A DNA stretch of 64,000 bases from an unicellular cyanobacterium SU3 (GCA_002172675.1 NETF01000203.1:1-64000); one strand, 5' to 3'; shown: positions 13,476 to 22,947, numbered from the stretch's first letter. Notes: generated by a model not told the origin, from the letters alone. Numbers and translations are program-made.

Positions 13476-13514
13476 TTCATATATTGATATATGAATCATA
13501 TATCAATATATGAA
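13476..13514. promoter_or_regulatory. 39-bp perfect palindrome upstream of parA (parS or operator candidate)
   Basis: TTCATATATTGATATATGA at 13476-13494 is repeated as its exact reverse complement at 13496-13514 around a single central A. Each arm is itself almost palindromic. It lies 28 bp upstream of the parA start, the usual place of the centromere and operator of small ParA systems. Confidence 0.7.
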
Positions 13515-13563
13515 ACTAATTGTAAAGAGTTAATTTTTATTCCCTAAGTTCCATATCTCAATT

Positions 13564-15786
13564 TTAAAGAACATTTTCAGACAACCTTTCCACCAACCTT
13601 GTATATCGCTGCCGACGATGACCTTGCTTAACAGCGATAGAGATTGCTTTTTTATCCCCAACAATAATAGCCAGTTTTTTGGCACGAGTTAACCCTGTAT
13701 AAATAAGATTTCTCGACAACATAACGTAATGAGACTTAGAAATCGGCATAATCACCACAGGATATTCTGAGCCTTGAGACTTGTGGATTGAAATACTCCA
13801 AGCTAAGGCCACTTCATTAAGATCGGCAAAATCATATTCTACATCCCTGTTATCAATTTGAATGATTAGAGATTTATCGATTACATTGATCATCTTAACG
13901 ACCCCTAAATCTCCGTTATATATGTCACGGTTGTAGTCGTTTCGGAGTTGTATTATACGATCGCTAACTCTTATAGTTTCCCCCATAGCGGTAACTTCCG
14001 GCTTCTCAGGTGATGGGGGATTAAGAAGTTGCTGCAACATCTGATTAAGGTTACGAGTTCCTACAAGTCCCTTCGTCATGGGACACAAAACCTGTACATC
14101 ATTCCTGGGATCAAAGCCCTGTTTGGGAATAAAATCAGTGAGTAAAAGAGCGATCGCTTCTACACTATCTTCTGGTTGAGATCCCCCAGGATGTAACAAA
14201 CAATCTGATTTAGGATTGGCTGAAATAAGTTCGAGTTTAGGATATTGGCCTCGATTAATTTGATGAGCATTTCTAATAATGGCACTGGTGGCCGCTTGTC
14301 GAAAAACCTCAGTTAATTTGACTACGGGAATTTTTCCTGACTCAAGTAAATCATTGAGAACTTTTCCGGGGCCAACCGATTCTAATTGGTCGCAGTCCCC
14401 CACCAGTAAAAGCTGGCAATCGGAAGCGATCGCTTTAACCAAAGAATGTGCTAGAAACAAATCCACCATTGAAGCTTCATCAACAATGACAGCATCAAAC
14501 GGTAATGGATTATCCTTATCCCGTTTAAAACCCATTTTCTTCGGGTCGAACTCCAGTAAGCGGTGAATAGTTTTCGCTTCGAGTCCTGCCATTTCACCCA
14601 ATCTTTGCGCAGCCCGACCAGTGGGAGCAGCTAAACCAATTTTTTTACCCATGGCCTGCCAGAGCGAGGTTAAGGTTGCTTGCGTAAAAGTTTTCCCACA
14701 CCCCGGTCCACCTGTGAGAACCATGACCCGTGATGAAGTTGCCTTGATTACCGCTTCTCGTTGTTGGGGTGAAAGCTTAATGCCTTTACTTTGAGTGTAG
14801 CGTGAGAGCCAATTCTCGACACGGGGTAAGTCAACAGTTACAGGTTTTTCGAGGTGCTTTAGTAACAATTTAGCTAAATTGGCCTCTGTATAGTAGAAAG
14901 TGGGCTTATAGCAGAGCCACATTTCTCCTTCGGCTACTTCGACTTTTAACTCCTCGCTTTCTACCATTTCGGTGATGATTTGTTTGACGGCTTCTGTGTC
15001 TGCATCAAACTCATCAAAGCTTAATAGTTCAACAGACTCATTAACTAACTCAGGCAAGGGCAAAAAACAATGGCCATCTTCGGATGCCTTAGATAGAATG
15101 TGCAAGATTCCCGACTTATAGCGATATTTTGACCAGGGGGATATCCCAAGCTGTATGGCTATTTGATTGGCAGTCGCAAAACCTATGCCGTGTACATCTA
15201 TGGCTAACTGGAAAGGATTTTCGCTCACAATTGCGATCGCATTATTCCCATATTGTTTAAATATCTTCACAGCGTAGGTAGTTGAGACACCATGACCTTG
15301 CAAGAAAATCATCACATCTTTGATAGCTTTTTGTTCTGCCCAGGTATCCTGGATCATCTTGACCCGTTTTTTGCCAATGCCAGGAACTTCTACCAAACGC
15401 TCAATCTGGTTTTCGATGATTTCAAGTGTTTCTAGCTGAAAGTAGGCTACTATCCTTTTTGCTGTTATCGGGCCAACTCCACGAATCAGTCCACTACCTA
15501 AATATTTCTCAATGCCAGTGAGGGTGGCTGGTTTTGATTCAGTGTAATTTTTTACCTGAAATTGTTGGCCATGTTTAGGATGATCGTACCAGTAACCTTG
15601 CACCGATAGGGTCATGCCAGCCTGAATATTGGGGAAGCTTCCAATAATGGCCACCAAGTCCCGAAACCCCTTTACCTGCATTTTAGCCACAGTGAACCCA
15701 GAATCTTCAGCATGGTAGGTGATGCGTTCGACAACGCCGTTCAAAGTTTCGTCTTTGTTGGAACTGGGTTTAATGGTGGTAGCCAT
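13564..15786 (-). CDS. recD2: RecD2-type DNA helicase
   Basis: 740 residues, the usual RecD2 length. Residues 15-85 form an N-terminal OB-like domain (NGVVERITYHAEDSGFTVAKM). Two helix-hairpin-helix stretches follow near 98-115 (GLIRGVGPITAKRIV) and 131-150 (VEVPGIGKKR). The superfamily 1 core begins near 335: Walker A GGPGCGKT at 359-366, VIVDEASMVD as motif II, LVGDCDQLESVGPG as motif III and GLTRAKKLAIIVG as motif VI. It unwinds DNA 5' to 3' and is common on conjugative elements. It is transcribed in the same direction as parAB and starts independently. Confidence 0.92.
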   Translation of the reverse strand: MATTIKPSSNKDETLNGVVERITYHAEDSGFTVAKMQVKGFRDLVAIIGSFPNIQAGMTLSVQGYWYDHPKHGQQFQVKNYTESKPATLTGIEKYLGSGLIRGVGPITAKRIVAYFQLETLEIIENQIERLVEVPGIGKKRVKMIQDTWAEQKAIKDVMIFLQGHGVSTTYAVKIFKQYGNNAIAIVSENPFQLAIDVHGIGFATANQIAIQLGISPWSKYRYKSGILHILSKASEDGHCFLPLPELVNESVELLSFDEFDADTEAVKQIITEMVESEELKVEVAEGEMWLCYKPTFYYTEANLAKLLLKHLEKPVTVDLPRVENWLSRYTQSKGIKLSPQQREAVIKATSSRVMVLTGGPGCGKTFTQATLTSLWQAMGKKIGLAAPTGRAAQRLGEMAGLEAKTIHRLLEFDPKKMGFKRDKDNPLPFDAVIVDEASMVDLFLAHSLVKAIASDCQLLLVGDCDQLESVGPGKVLNDLLESGKIPVVKLTEVFRQAATSAIIRNAHQINRGQYPKLELISANPKSDCLLHPGGSQPEDSVEAIALLLTDFIPKQGFDPRNDVQVLCPMTKGLVGTRNLNQMLQQLLNPPSPEKPEVTAMGETIRVSDRIIQLRNDYNRDIYNGDLGVVKMINVIDKSLIIQIDNRDVEYDFADLNEVALAWSISIHKSQGSEYPVVIMPISKSHYVMLSRNLIYTGLTRAKKLAIIVGDKKAISIAVKQGHRRQRYTRLVERLSENVL

Positions 15787-15842
15787 TATAGTTCTTAGGA
15801 ATCAAACTCCTTTATGATAAACTGCTCTAGTTGAACACACCA

Positions 15843-15868
15843 CCATCTAAATCACAGATTATAGATGG
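15843..15868. repeat. End hairpin of IS element 1 (tnpB side)
   Basis: CCATCTA (15843-15849) pairs with TAGATGG (15862-15868) across 12 nt, five bases beyond the tnpB stop. The same core words recur in the hairpin at the tnpA side. Confidence 0.55.
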
Positions 15869-15872
15869 GGAT

Positions 15873-17288
15873 TCACTTGCACCCAGAAGGTTCTAGACTC
15901 CTGAGTGTCCCTAAAGTTACTGGTGTTCGCAGTGTATTTGTAGAACGTTCGCTAACAAATACCCTAGAGAAATACTTATCACCAATTAAGACAGAATACC
16001 AATATCTTGCCCCGATATTATATGAAGCGGATAAATCGGCATTATATTGTTTACCAGAGGGAAAAACACATAAAGAATAATTCTTTTTATTACGTTTAAC
16101 TTTCCCACTACCATCAAAGGCATAAGCACTGGTATATTTAGGGTTAACTGTTTGTACAATCCCCCCTAATTCTGTCCATCGGTTATTTAAAATCTCTACT
16201 ATTTTTTGATGACACCATAAATGAAACTTTTGCCTCATCAAAGTGCCTCTTTTTCCAGCCTTAGCTTTCCATCCTGCTAAGTCCTCAATGACAATTACTT
16301 TAACATTGTGAAGTTTAGCAAACTCGATAATTTCTCTCGAAATATACCGAGAAATCTCTAAGTTAATATTACTTGACTTTCGATAAAGTCCTTGGCAAAA
16401 GCCCTTAACAAACTTTTGCCCAGTCTTTTTATGAGTTTGCTTTGACTTCTTAGTAATCATCATTCTTCGCTTATTCCGACGGTCTATGTCTCTAGCCCGA
16501 TTGATAAATTTCCTAGCCTTTACAGTACCGTCGTGTCCAACAATTGAACAAGTTGCACCATTATTAATGCCTAAATCTACACTGCATACATAATCAGCAT
16601 CCTCCTTTTTAATTGGTTTAATTTTAACTGGCATTGAAAGCTGACAAGTCTTAGAGTTAACTACTAAAGCTGGTGATTTGATTTGATTTCCTATCACTTT
16701 ATGTCGGTTAAGTCCATGACCTTTAACTGGTATTTTTTCTAGCCATACCCAATCGCAACCATTCCAAACTTTAAGATCAACAGTTTGATAATCATTATTA
16801 TATTTGACTTGTTGACCTTTATACAAAGCAGGGTAAGATTGGCACATAGTTGTTAGTCGGGGAGGTCTAACAAACTTATGTTTTCTTCTGCCTGATTGCC
16901 ATTCTCTATAACGAGTTTGAAAACTTGAAACAATACCAATAGCATCGGCTATTGCTGCTCTTCTTAAATAGCTTGGAAACTTCCGAAATGATGGATATTT
17001 ATTAATAACTTTTTGATAATATAAATACTTGGTATCTATATTTTTGCTAGTTACATGAATAGATTTCTCTAAATAATTTATTTTCTCTTTATCACTTAGA
17101 TTACCAATTATTTTCCATTCTGCATTGACAATAAAAACTAAGGGCTTCAAAAATTTCCTATATTCTGCAACTGTCAATAATAATAGCTTTTTCTGGTATT
17201 TGTTTACCTTGAGATTCCAGACATCTGTGCGAATCATAGAGTCAGGCTTTCTCTTTTTAGTTTTGCGTTTGGCTTTTGACTTACCCAT
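15873..17288 (-). CDS. tnpB: TnpB-family RNA-guided nuclease without zinc ribbon
   Basis: 471 residues with the three RuvC-like motifs of TnpB: CSVDLGINNGATCSIV near 245, VIVIEDLAGWKAKAG near 340 and QYNADLSASYNIGAR near 430. In canonical TnpB two CxxC pairs of a zinc ribbon lie between the last two motifs. Here that region reads TSAYAFDGSGKVKRNK and has no CxxC. The second element in this window shows the same loss, so this is a subfamily trait and not damage. The acidic residues are present, so DNA cleavage guided by a right-end RNA is possible. The N-terminus is Lys/Arg-rich. Confidence 0.85.
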   Translation of the reverse strand: MGKSKAKRKTKKRKPDSMIRTDVWNLKVNKYQKKLLLLTVAEYRKFLKPLVFIVNAEWKIIGNLSDKEKINYLEKSIHVTSKNIDTKYLYYQKVINKYPSFRKFPSYLRRAAIADAIGIVSSFQTRYREWQSGRRKHKFVRPPRLTTMCQSYPALYKGQQVKYNNDYQTVDLKVWNGCDWVWLEKIPVKGHGLNRHKVIGNQIKSPALVVNSKTCQLSMPVKIKPIKKEDADYVCSVDLGINNGATCSIVGHDGTVKARKFINRARDIDRRNKRRMMITKKSKQTHKKTGQKFVKGFCQGLYRKSSNINLEISRYISREIIEFAKLHNVKVIVIEDLAGWKAKAGKRGTLMRQKFHLWCHQKIVEILNNRWTELGGIVQTVNPKYTSAYAFDGSGKVKRNKKNYSLCVFPSGKQYNADLSASYNIGARYWYSVLIGDKYFSRVFVSERSTNTLRTPVTLGTLRSLEPSGCK

Positions 17289-17371
17289 AACACCTTTAAA
17301 ACTTTACCAGCTTGATATTATCCTACCATATATGCTAAAAAATATCAATTAGTTACCTATTTAGTTAATAA

Positions 17372-17791
17372 ATGCAGTTACCCTTGAAAACTCGTAGTAA
17401 TAGTGCTTTTCGACTAATTTATCATTTAGTCCTAGTCACTAAGTTCCGTCGTCAATCTTTAACAGCTGACATTTTAGAAAGAATGCAATTAATCTTACGA
17501 GATTTATTCGGTAAATGGGAATGTGATTTAATTGAATTTGGCGGTGAATCCGACCATATCCATTTGCTTTTTGAAACCCATCCCTCTGTGGAGCTTTCCA
17601 AGTTAGTCAATAATATAAAAACCGTTACTTCTCGTCGTTTACGTTCTGAATACTCTGAGCATTTATCTCAATTTTATTGGGGTTCTAAACCTCAGTTTTG
17701 GTCAAGTAGTTATGCTCTTATTACTGTCGGCGCACAAGCTCCTTTAGATCGTTTGATTGAATATGTACAGAATCAAGAACAACCAGAATAA
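17372..17791 (+). CDS. tnpA: IS200-type Y1 transposase TnpA
   Basis: 139 residues, the usual length for IS200/IS605 TnpA. It starts with a strand block (FRLIYHLVLVTKFRR). The HUH metal motif is in SDHIHLLFETHP near residue 70. The catalytic Tyr is in DRLIEYVQNQE near the C-terminus. The enzyme nicks and joins single-stranded DNA at the subterminal hairpins. It diverges from tnpB and reads toward the element end at about 17.85 kb. Intact by all visible features. Confidence 0.9.
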   Translation: MQLPLKTRSNSAFRLIYHLVLVTKFRRQSLTADILERMQLILRDLFGKWECDLIEFGGESDHIHLLFETHPSVELSKLVNNIKTVTSRRLRSEYSEHLSQFYWGSKPQFWSSSYALITVGAQAPLDRLIEYVQNQEQPE

Positions 17792-17825
17792 GGACAGCGA
17801 TGCCTTATTTTTTTGTTTCGCTAAC

Positions 17826-17853
17826 CCCACCTAAATTAAAAATTTTAGATGAG
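17826..17853. repeat. End hairpin of IS element 1 (tnpA side)
   Basis: An imperfect hairpin with CCACCTAAA and TTTAGATG arms 35 nt beyond the tnpA stop. It shares CTAAAT and TAGATG words with the hairpin at the other end. Confidence 0.5.
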
Positions 17854-17914
17854 GACTGCGCTCAACAATTTTCTTCAACGTAACAGCGTGATCCTCGCAA
17901 AAAAACGGTCACGC

Positions 17915-18223
17915 TCAAGAAGAATTGGTCACTTTAGCCATATCATTTAATGCGTCTCTAATAATTTCTTCACTAACTCCTCGACGTTTTAAAGCTTCGA
18001 CGAATACAGGAACTCCTGAATGACGACTTTCTAATAGGTACAACACTGCATCCAAGGTTGAAGGCGGTTCAATAGGGTAGTGTTCCTGTTCATAGGCTTC
18101 TACTAAAGTTGTTAAAATGTCTAATTTTTCGGCTTCTGGAGTATTCGGTGGAGCTTCAAATAATGATTCAATCTCCCTTAAGGTTTGTTGGTAATCAACT
18201 TCAGTTTTTATTGGTTTAATCAT
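17915..18223 (-). CDS. higA: HigA-like antitoxin with an atypical C-terminus
   Basis: 102 residues. The first 55 match HigA antitoxins that pair with HigB: IKPIKTEVDYQQTLREIE, LFEAPPNTPEAEKLDILTTL, VEAYEQEHYPIEPP. In ordinary members an XRE helix-turn-helix (GLTQKDL and so on) follows. Here the end reads LDAVLYLLESRHSGVPVFVEALKRRGVSEE and does not fit it. The DNA-binding half is therefore missing or replaced, and autorepression may be altered. It lies 23 nt downstream of the toxin gene. An IS element ends about 55 bp away. Confidence 0.75.
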   Translation of the reverse strand: MIKPIKTEVDYQQTLREIESLFEAPPNTPEAEKLDILTTLVEAYEQEHYPIEPPSTLDAVLYLLESRHSGVPVFVEALKRRGVSEEIIRDALNDMAKVTNSS

Positions 18224-18246
18224 TAGTCTTGTTCTCTATACTCTCT

Positions 18247-18540
18247 TTAAATCGTTGTGGCATTTATCTGATCATATTCTTGATGAGTCCCTATAAATCT
18301 GATGAAAACTATGCCGATATCATAACGAACATGAACAATTAAACGATAACGATTTCCTTTAATATTAAATACAACTCGATTGTTAGCAATAATACTAGCA
18401 TTAGCATAAATATCTTTAATATCAGATGGAGTCTGCCAATTAGCACGTGAAGCATCGTAAAACCATGCGCGTAAAGCTTGTTCAGAGTCAGGATGTTTCT
18501 GCCAAAATTCTCTTAAACTGCTTCGGGCAATAATTCTCAA
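18247..18540 (-). CDS. higB: HigB-type mRNA interferase toxin
   Basis: 97 residues from a TTG at 18540, preceded by GGAGAG. The frame is open upstream to 18594, but the family starts at RIIARSSLREFW. The whole chain matches HigB: FWQKHPDSEQALRAWF, then W-x-TPSDIKDIYANASII, then NNRVVFNIKGNRYRLIVHVRY and VFIRFIGTHQEYDQI. These toxins cut mRNA on the ribosome. The toxin-first order with a HigA-like gene next is typical of higBA. Confidence 0.88.
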   Translation of the reverse strand: MRIIARSSLREFWQKHPDSEQALRAWFYDASRANWQTPSDIKDIYANASIIANNRVVFNIKGNRYRLIVHVRYDIGIVFIRFIGTHQEYDQINATTI

Positions 18541-18664
18541 AATCCACTCTCCAACCTTTATTTCTTTACAGGGAAAGAGTAAAGCTAATGTCACTTTTTT
18601 TCTTAAAACTATTGTACTATAAATTTTCCTTGTGGTTGCATTGCTAACAGTGATCGCACTTTTT

Positions 18665-18691
18665 CTTCCTTACGGAAGTTTCCTCGCTGAA
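18665..18691 (+). promoter_or_regulatory. Composite hairpin-TGAA leader element (copy 11)
   Basis: Stem CTTCC/GGAAG with loop TTAC. TGAA at 18688-18691 is 14 nt from the closing G at 18674 and ends 22 nt before the helicase-methyltransferase start. The stem sequence is unrelated to the TTGC group, yet closing C-G, T..C loop and spacing are kept. CCTCG and CGAGG form a second hairpin over the TGAA. Confidence 0.55.
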
Positions 18692-18713
18692 TTAAACAAC
18701 GAGGATTTTTTAC

Positions 18714-21700
18714 ATGAGCAATGTTAAAACTCAATCAATATTATCAGTTCCTAACCAATTATTAGAACTATTACAGAGTGATAGTTCTATCACATCCAAG
18801 CAATTATCAGAAGTGATGAGTGCTGAAATAGGAGGAACCGATGCAGAAGGTAAATGGGATTGGAGATTAGCTTATGATTATTTAGAAATGGCTTTAATAA
18901 TGTGGTTAAGAGAAGCTGAAGATATTTCGCTCAAAGCTTTAACCACATTAATGTCTAAATTGCCCACTCAATCAAGGCGATCTCTTGAGCAGTTAGCGTT
19001 GCAACAATTTTCTACGCCTTTACCTATGGCTTATCTTGTTAACAAGGCCGCCGCCATTACTGACCAAGATACGGTATTAGAACCATCAGCCGGAAATGGT
19101 TTGTTAGTCGCATTTGCTCAACGCCAGGGGGCTAACTTAATCCTCAACGAAATTGCGCCCCAACGCCAGGAAATCTTATCAGCATTATTCCCTGATGCAC
19201 CATTGTTTGATTATGATGCCGAAAATATTGATGATTTTCTAGATTCAGAATATCGTCCATCGGTTATCTTAATCAACCCACCGTTTAGTGCATCACCCAA
19301 GATGCTTAAACGTAATCAGTCTGCCACAGCAGAGCATTTACACTCTGCTTTGAAACGGTTGTTACCAGGGGGGAGACTCGTTGCCATTACCGCAGAAGGG
19401 TTTTCCTTTACCGAAATGATAAGAAGCCGACGGTGGGATACCAGAAACAAAGTGTTGTTCTCTGTTGGGATTTCTGGTAAAGATTACTATAAGCATGGGA
19501 CTAGCATCAAAACTCGATTAACGGTGATTGAAAAGAGTGATCAACTCGCAGTGCCACAAATTCATGGCATCAGATCCCTTGGCCAAACAGAACGGTTATT
19601 AGCATCATTACCACCTCGACAAGAGATTATTATTGGTGAAAGACGGTTCTTCACACCTACGCCTAAAAGGGAAGTTCATCAACCGCAAAGTTCTCGCTAT
19701 GTCCCCGAAAGTGATTTCGGACAGGTAATAGAACTAAACTATCGCATCAAGCAAGATAGCGATCGCTCTGTTATTGATGAAGGAATATTCTCTCAGTATG
19801 AATTACAAGCGATCGCCATTGATGGAGCATCACCGCACCCATCACCGTTAGTCGAAAGCGCAGCAATGGCAAGTGTTAAGCCACCTGTTCCCACTTACAA
19901 ACCCATGATCCCCCAACGGTTATTATCAGAGGGATTATTGAGTGAGGCGCAACTTGAAACCTTAATCTATGCCGGCAATGCTCATGACCAAATGTTATCG
20001 GGATATTATCGCCTTGATAACCATGATGATTTAGTAATATGTAATCAAGAGAATGAAGGAGCAAATCGTTACAGAAAGGGTTATTTTATCGGAAATGGGA
20101 CTGGTACGGGGAAAGGCAGGGAAGTATCGTCAATCCTACTTGACCAATGGCTTAGAGGCAATAAGAAAGCTGTCTGGATTTCCAAATCCGCCAGTTTGCT
20201 AGAAGATGCAAAACGGGATTGGACAGCATTAGGTGGAAAACCTGAGCAAATTGTCCCCTTGAGTGCGTTTAAGCAGGGTGAAATCATTAACATCACCAGT
20301 GGAATTATCTTTGTTACTTATGCCACCTTAAGAACGGCTGCTAAACGGGACAAATGCTCTCGCATTGAGCAGTTAATCAACTGGCTAGGAGACGATTTTT
20401 CGGGAGTTGTTGTCTTTGATGAAAGTCACGCTATGGGAAATTCGACTAGCCAACGTACAACTTTTGGCATCAAAGAAGCCTCCAAGCAAGGGTTAGCCGG
20501 TTTAGAACTCCAGCGTAAATTGCCACAAGCCCGTGTGCTTTATGTGAGTGCAACCGGTGCGACTGTAGTAGATAATCTAGCTTATGCAGAACGTCTAGGA
20601 TTATGGCTAGGAGGACAATTACCTTTCTTATCACGCTCTGAATTTCTTAATCAAATGCACGAAGGAGGGATCGCAGCCCTTGAAGTAGTCTGTCGGGATC
20701 TTAAAGCATTAGGTGTTTATTGTTCTCGTTCTTTATCCTACCAGGGGGTTGAGTACAACATCTTAGAACATGAGATTACTCCCGAACAAACCGAGATTTA
20801 CGATACTTATGCTTCAGCTTTCAGAATCATCTTTAATAATCTCGAAAGGGCGTTGACAGTTGCTAAAGCTAATGCCAAGTCTCGTTCAGCAGCCAGATCA
20901 CTATTCTGGAATAATAACCAACGCTTCTTTAACCATCTGATTACTGCTATTAAGTGTCCCAGTTTGATTCGCGCCATTGAAGCGGACTTAGAAGCCGGAC
21001 ATTGTGCTGTTGTCCAATTGGTTTCCACTGGTGAGGCTTTACTTAACCGAAAATTGTCCCAAATTCCGAGTGACGAATGGGATGATTTACAGATTGATCT
21101 TACTCCGAAAGAGTCGATCTTTGAGTATTTGTTACGGGCATTTCCTACTCAACTGCATGAAACCTATACTGATCAAAACGGCAACGAACGTACTCGTCCC
21201 GTATATGACGAGCAAGGCAACCCTATCGAATCAAGGGAAGCCTTAGAACTTAGGGAGGAACTAATCGAATCTCTAGCTCTTTTACCCCCGGTCCCCTGCG
21301 CTCTAGATCAGTTGATTTGGTTCTTCGGAGCAGAACAAGTTGCTGAAATTACAGGTCGTTCTAAGCGAGTTGTACGTGATCAGGACAAGTACAAACTGGA
21401 ATCTCGTTCTACTCAAGCTAATCTAGCTGAAACTGATGCTTTTATGAGCGATCGCAAACGAATCTTGGTGTTTTCCCAAGCGGGAAGCACTGGCAGATCG
21501 TACCATGCGGATCTTAGTGCGGAAAATAAACGACTTCGTAAACACTATTTACTAGAGGCAGGTTGGACAGCATCAGAAGCTATACAAGGCTTAGGAAGAA
21601 CTCACAGGAGTAATCAAGGACAACCACCCGTCTTTTGTCCAGTTACTACTAATATTAACGGAGAAAAGCGGTTTATTAGTTCAATTAGTCGTCGTTTGGA

Positions 21701-22871
21701 CAGCCTCGGAGCCTTAACCAAAGGGCAACGGCAAGCCGGGTCTCAAAACATCTTTCGTCCAGAGGATAATCTGGAGAGTATTTACGCCAATGCTGCCTTA
21801 AGAGACTTCTTTGAAAGTTTATATCAAAACTTCATTGCCGATTGTTCGGTTGAGCAGTTTGAGCAATTAACGGGATTGTATTTGTTGAGCGAAAGTGGGA
21901 CTTTGAGAACCGAACTACCCAGTCTCAAGCAGTTCCTTAACCGCTTATTAGGATTGCCCATCGCACAACAAAACCGTTTCTTTGAGGCATTTGAGCTTCG
22001 CTTAGAAAACCGTATCGAAGCTGCTATCGAAGCCGGAACCTATGAACGAGGCGTTGAGATGCTCACTGGAGAATTCCGCATTCTTTCACAACAACCTTTG
22101 TATGAGCATCCTAACGGTAGCCAAACCATCTGCTATCAAATCGAGAGACGAGATCCTAACCCTAGAATCTCGGTTGATGAGGCTCTAGAACTGGCTGTCT
22201 TAGGAGGACAACTGGTGGTTAACGAACGGTCTAACAATGTAGCGATCGCACAACCTACTACCAGTTTGTTTAACTCAGACGGTACTAGCACTGCTAGAAT
22301 TCAACTTACCTTTCCTGATCGAAGCAAGCAAAAGCTCTCTCAAAGCTATTATCAACATCAATCAACTTGGAGACAAGTTACGTTTGATTATTGGCAAGTG
22401 AAATGGGTTGAAGCCATAGCTGAAATTCCTACTCACCGATACAGTACCTTCTATCTGGTGACAGGTTTGTTGCTCCCTATTTGGGATAAATTAGGTGAAG
22501 GTAATATTAAGGTTTATCGTTTAGTAACACAGTGCGGTCAAGCTTTATTGGGAAGGGTAATTTATACTGGCGAAATCAATAGCATCTATCGCAACTTTGA
22601 GGTTGATAGTGAAGAAGAATTAACTTCAGAACAACTTTATCAAATGGTAGCGGAAGAAGGAACCACGATTAACCTTAATCGTTGGCAACTTAAACGGTCT
22701 AGAGTCGCTAATAATTATCGCCTAGAAATTTTCCCAGTTCACTCAAGAGTTGAAGTTGATTATCTTAGAACTCTTGGTGCTTTTACTGAGATGATTAACT
22801 ATAAGTTAAGGGTTTTCTTACCGAATGAACCTGAAATTGCTACTAGAATTATTGAACAACTAAATGTTTAA
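18714..22871 (+). CDS. N6-adenine-type methyltransferase fused to a Strawberry-notch-like helicase
   Basis: 1,385 residues in two parts. Residues about 85-280 form a methyltransferase: VLEPSAGNG at 121-129 is the SAM motif, and INPPFS at 187-192 is the catalytic NPPF motif of adenine methylases. Residues about 395-1080 form an SF2 helicase of the Strawberry-notch class: IGNGTGTGKG at 459-468 (Walker A), VVFDESHAMGN at 567-577 (motif II), YVSATGATVVDN as motif III and IQGLGRTHRSNQ as motif VI. A unique C-terminal region of about 300 residues follows. Plasmids and phages use such fusions, possibly against restriction or in DNA processing. The leader holds a composite hairpin element. Confidence 0.88.
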   Translation: MSNVKTQSILSVPNQLLELLQSDSSITSKQLSEVMSAEIGGTDAEGKWDWRLAYDYLEMALIMWLREAEDISLKALTTLMSKLPTQSRRSLEQLALQQFSTPLPMAYLVNKAAAITDQDTVLEPSAGNGLLVAFAQRQGANLILNEIAPQRQEILSALFPDAPLFDYDAENIDDFLDSEYRPSVILINPPFSASPKMLKRNQSATAEHLHSALKRLLPGGRLVAITAEGFSFTEMIRSRRWDTRNKVLFSVGISGKDYYKHGTSIKTRLTVIEKSDQLAVPQIHGIRSLGQTERLLASLPPRQEIIIGERRFFTPTPKREVHQPQSSRYVPESDFGQVIELNYRIKQDSDRSVIDEGIFSQYELQAIAIDGASPHPSPLVESAAMASVKPPVPTYKPMIPQRLLSEGLLSEAQLETLIYAGNAHDQMLSGYYRLDNHDDLVICNQENEGANRYRKGYFIGNGTGTGKGREVSSILLDQWLRGNKKAVWISKSASLLEDAKRDWTALGGKPEQIVPLSAFKQGEIINITSGIIFVTYATLRTAAKRDKCSRIEQLINWLGDDFSGVVVFDESHAMGNSTSQRTTFGIKEASKQGLAGLELQRKLPQARVLYVSATGATVVDNLAYAERLGLWLGGQLPFLSRSEFLNQMHEGGIAALEVVCRDLKALGVYCSRSLSYQGVEYNILEHEITPEQTEIYDTYASAFRIIFNNLERALTVAKANAKSRSAARSLFWNNNQRFFNHLITAIKCPSLIRAIEADLEAGHCAVVQLVSTGEALLNRKLSQIPSDEWDDLQIDLTPKESIFEYLLRAFPTQLHETYTDQNGNERTRPVYDEQGNPIESREALELREELIESLALLPPVPCALDQLIWFFGAEQVAEITGRSKRVVRDQDKYKLESRSTQANLAETDAFMSDRKRILVFSQAGSTGRSYHADLSAENKRLRKHYLLEAGWTASEAIQGLGRTHRSNQGQPPVFCPVTTNINGEKRFISSISRRLDSLGALTKGQRQAGSQNIFRPEDNLESIYANAALRDFFESLYQNFIADCSVEQFEQLTGLYLLSESGTLRTELPSLKQFLNRLLGLPIAQQNRFFEAFELRLENRIEAAIEAGTYERGVEMLTGEFRILSQQPLYEHPNGSQTICYQIERRDPNPRISVDEALELAVLGGQLVVNERSNNVAIAQPTTSLFNSDGTSTARIQLTFPDRSKQKLSQSYYQHQSTWRQVTFDYWQVKWVEAIAEIPTHRYSTFYLVTGLLLPIWDKLGEGNIKVYRLVTQCGQALLGRVIYTGEINSIYRNFEVDSEEELTSEQLYQMVAEEGTTINLNRWQLKRSRVANNYRLEIFPVHSRVEVDYLRTLGAFTEMINYKLRVFLPNEPEIATRIIEQLNV

Positions 22872-22875
22872 TTAA

Positions 22876-22910
22876 TTAAGCCGATCTTTTTAAGAGATTG
22901 GCTTTTTTTT
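22876..22910 (+). terminator. Rho-independent terminator
   Basis: AAGCCGATCT pairs with AGAGATTGGCTT around TTTTA, with one mismatch-type bulge, followed by eight T. Confidence 0.8.
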
Positions 22911-22947
22911 AATTAACATCTCTATTTATCTAGAAATGTTTTTCTTT

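Larger units (their letters stand above)
15840..17860 (-). mobile_element. IS200/IS605-type element 1 (divergent tnpA and tnpB)
   Basis: tnpA (+) and tnpB (-) diverge from an 83-bp gap. Both ends carry related short hairpins: near 15843-15868 (CCATCTA with TAGATGG) and near 17826-17853 (CCACCTAAA with TTTAGATG). Such elements move as single strands through a Y1 transposase and make no target duplication, so exact ends are approximate. The tnpB side corresponds to the right end, where a guide RNA would overlap the tnpB 3' part. Confidence 0.75.

Noticed and set aside
15865-16080. Open frame of 71 codons on the + strand across the end of IS element 1
   Set aside because: It is antisense to the 3' part of tnpB, which has clear RuvC motifs; composition mirrors the tnpB strand and there is no ribosome site.
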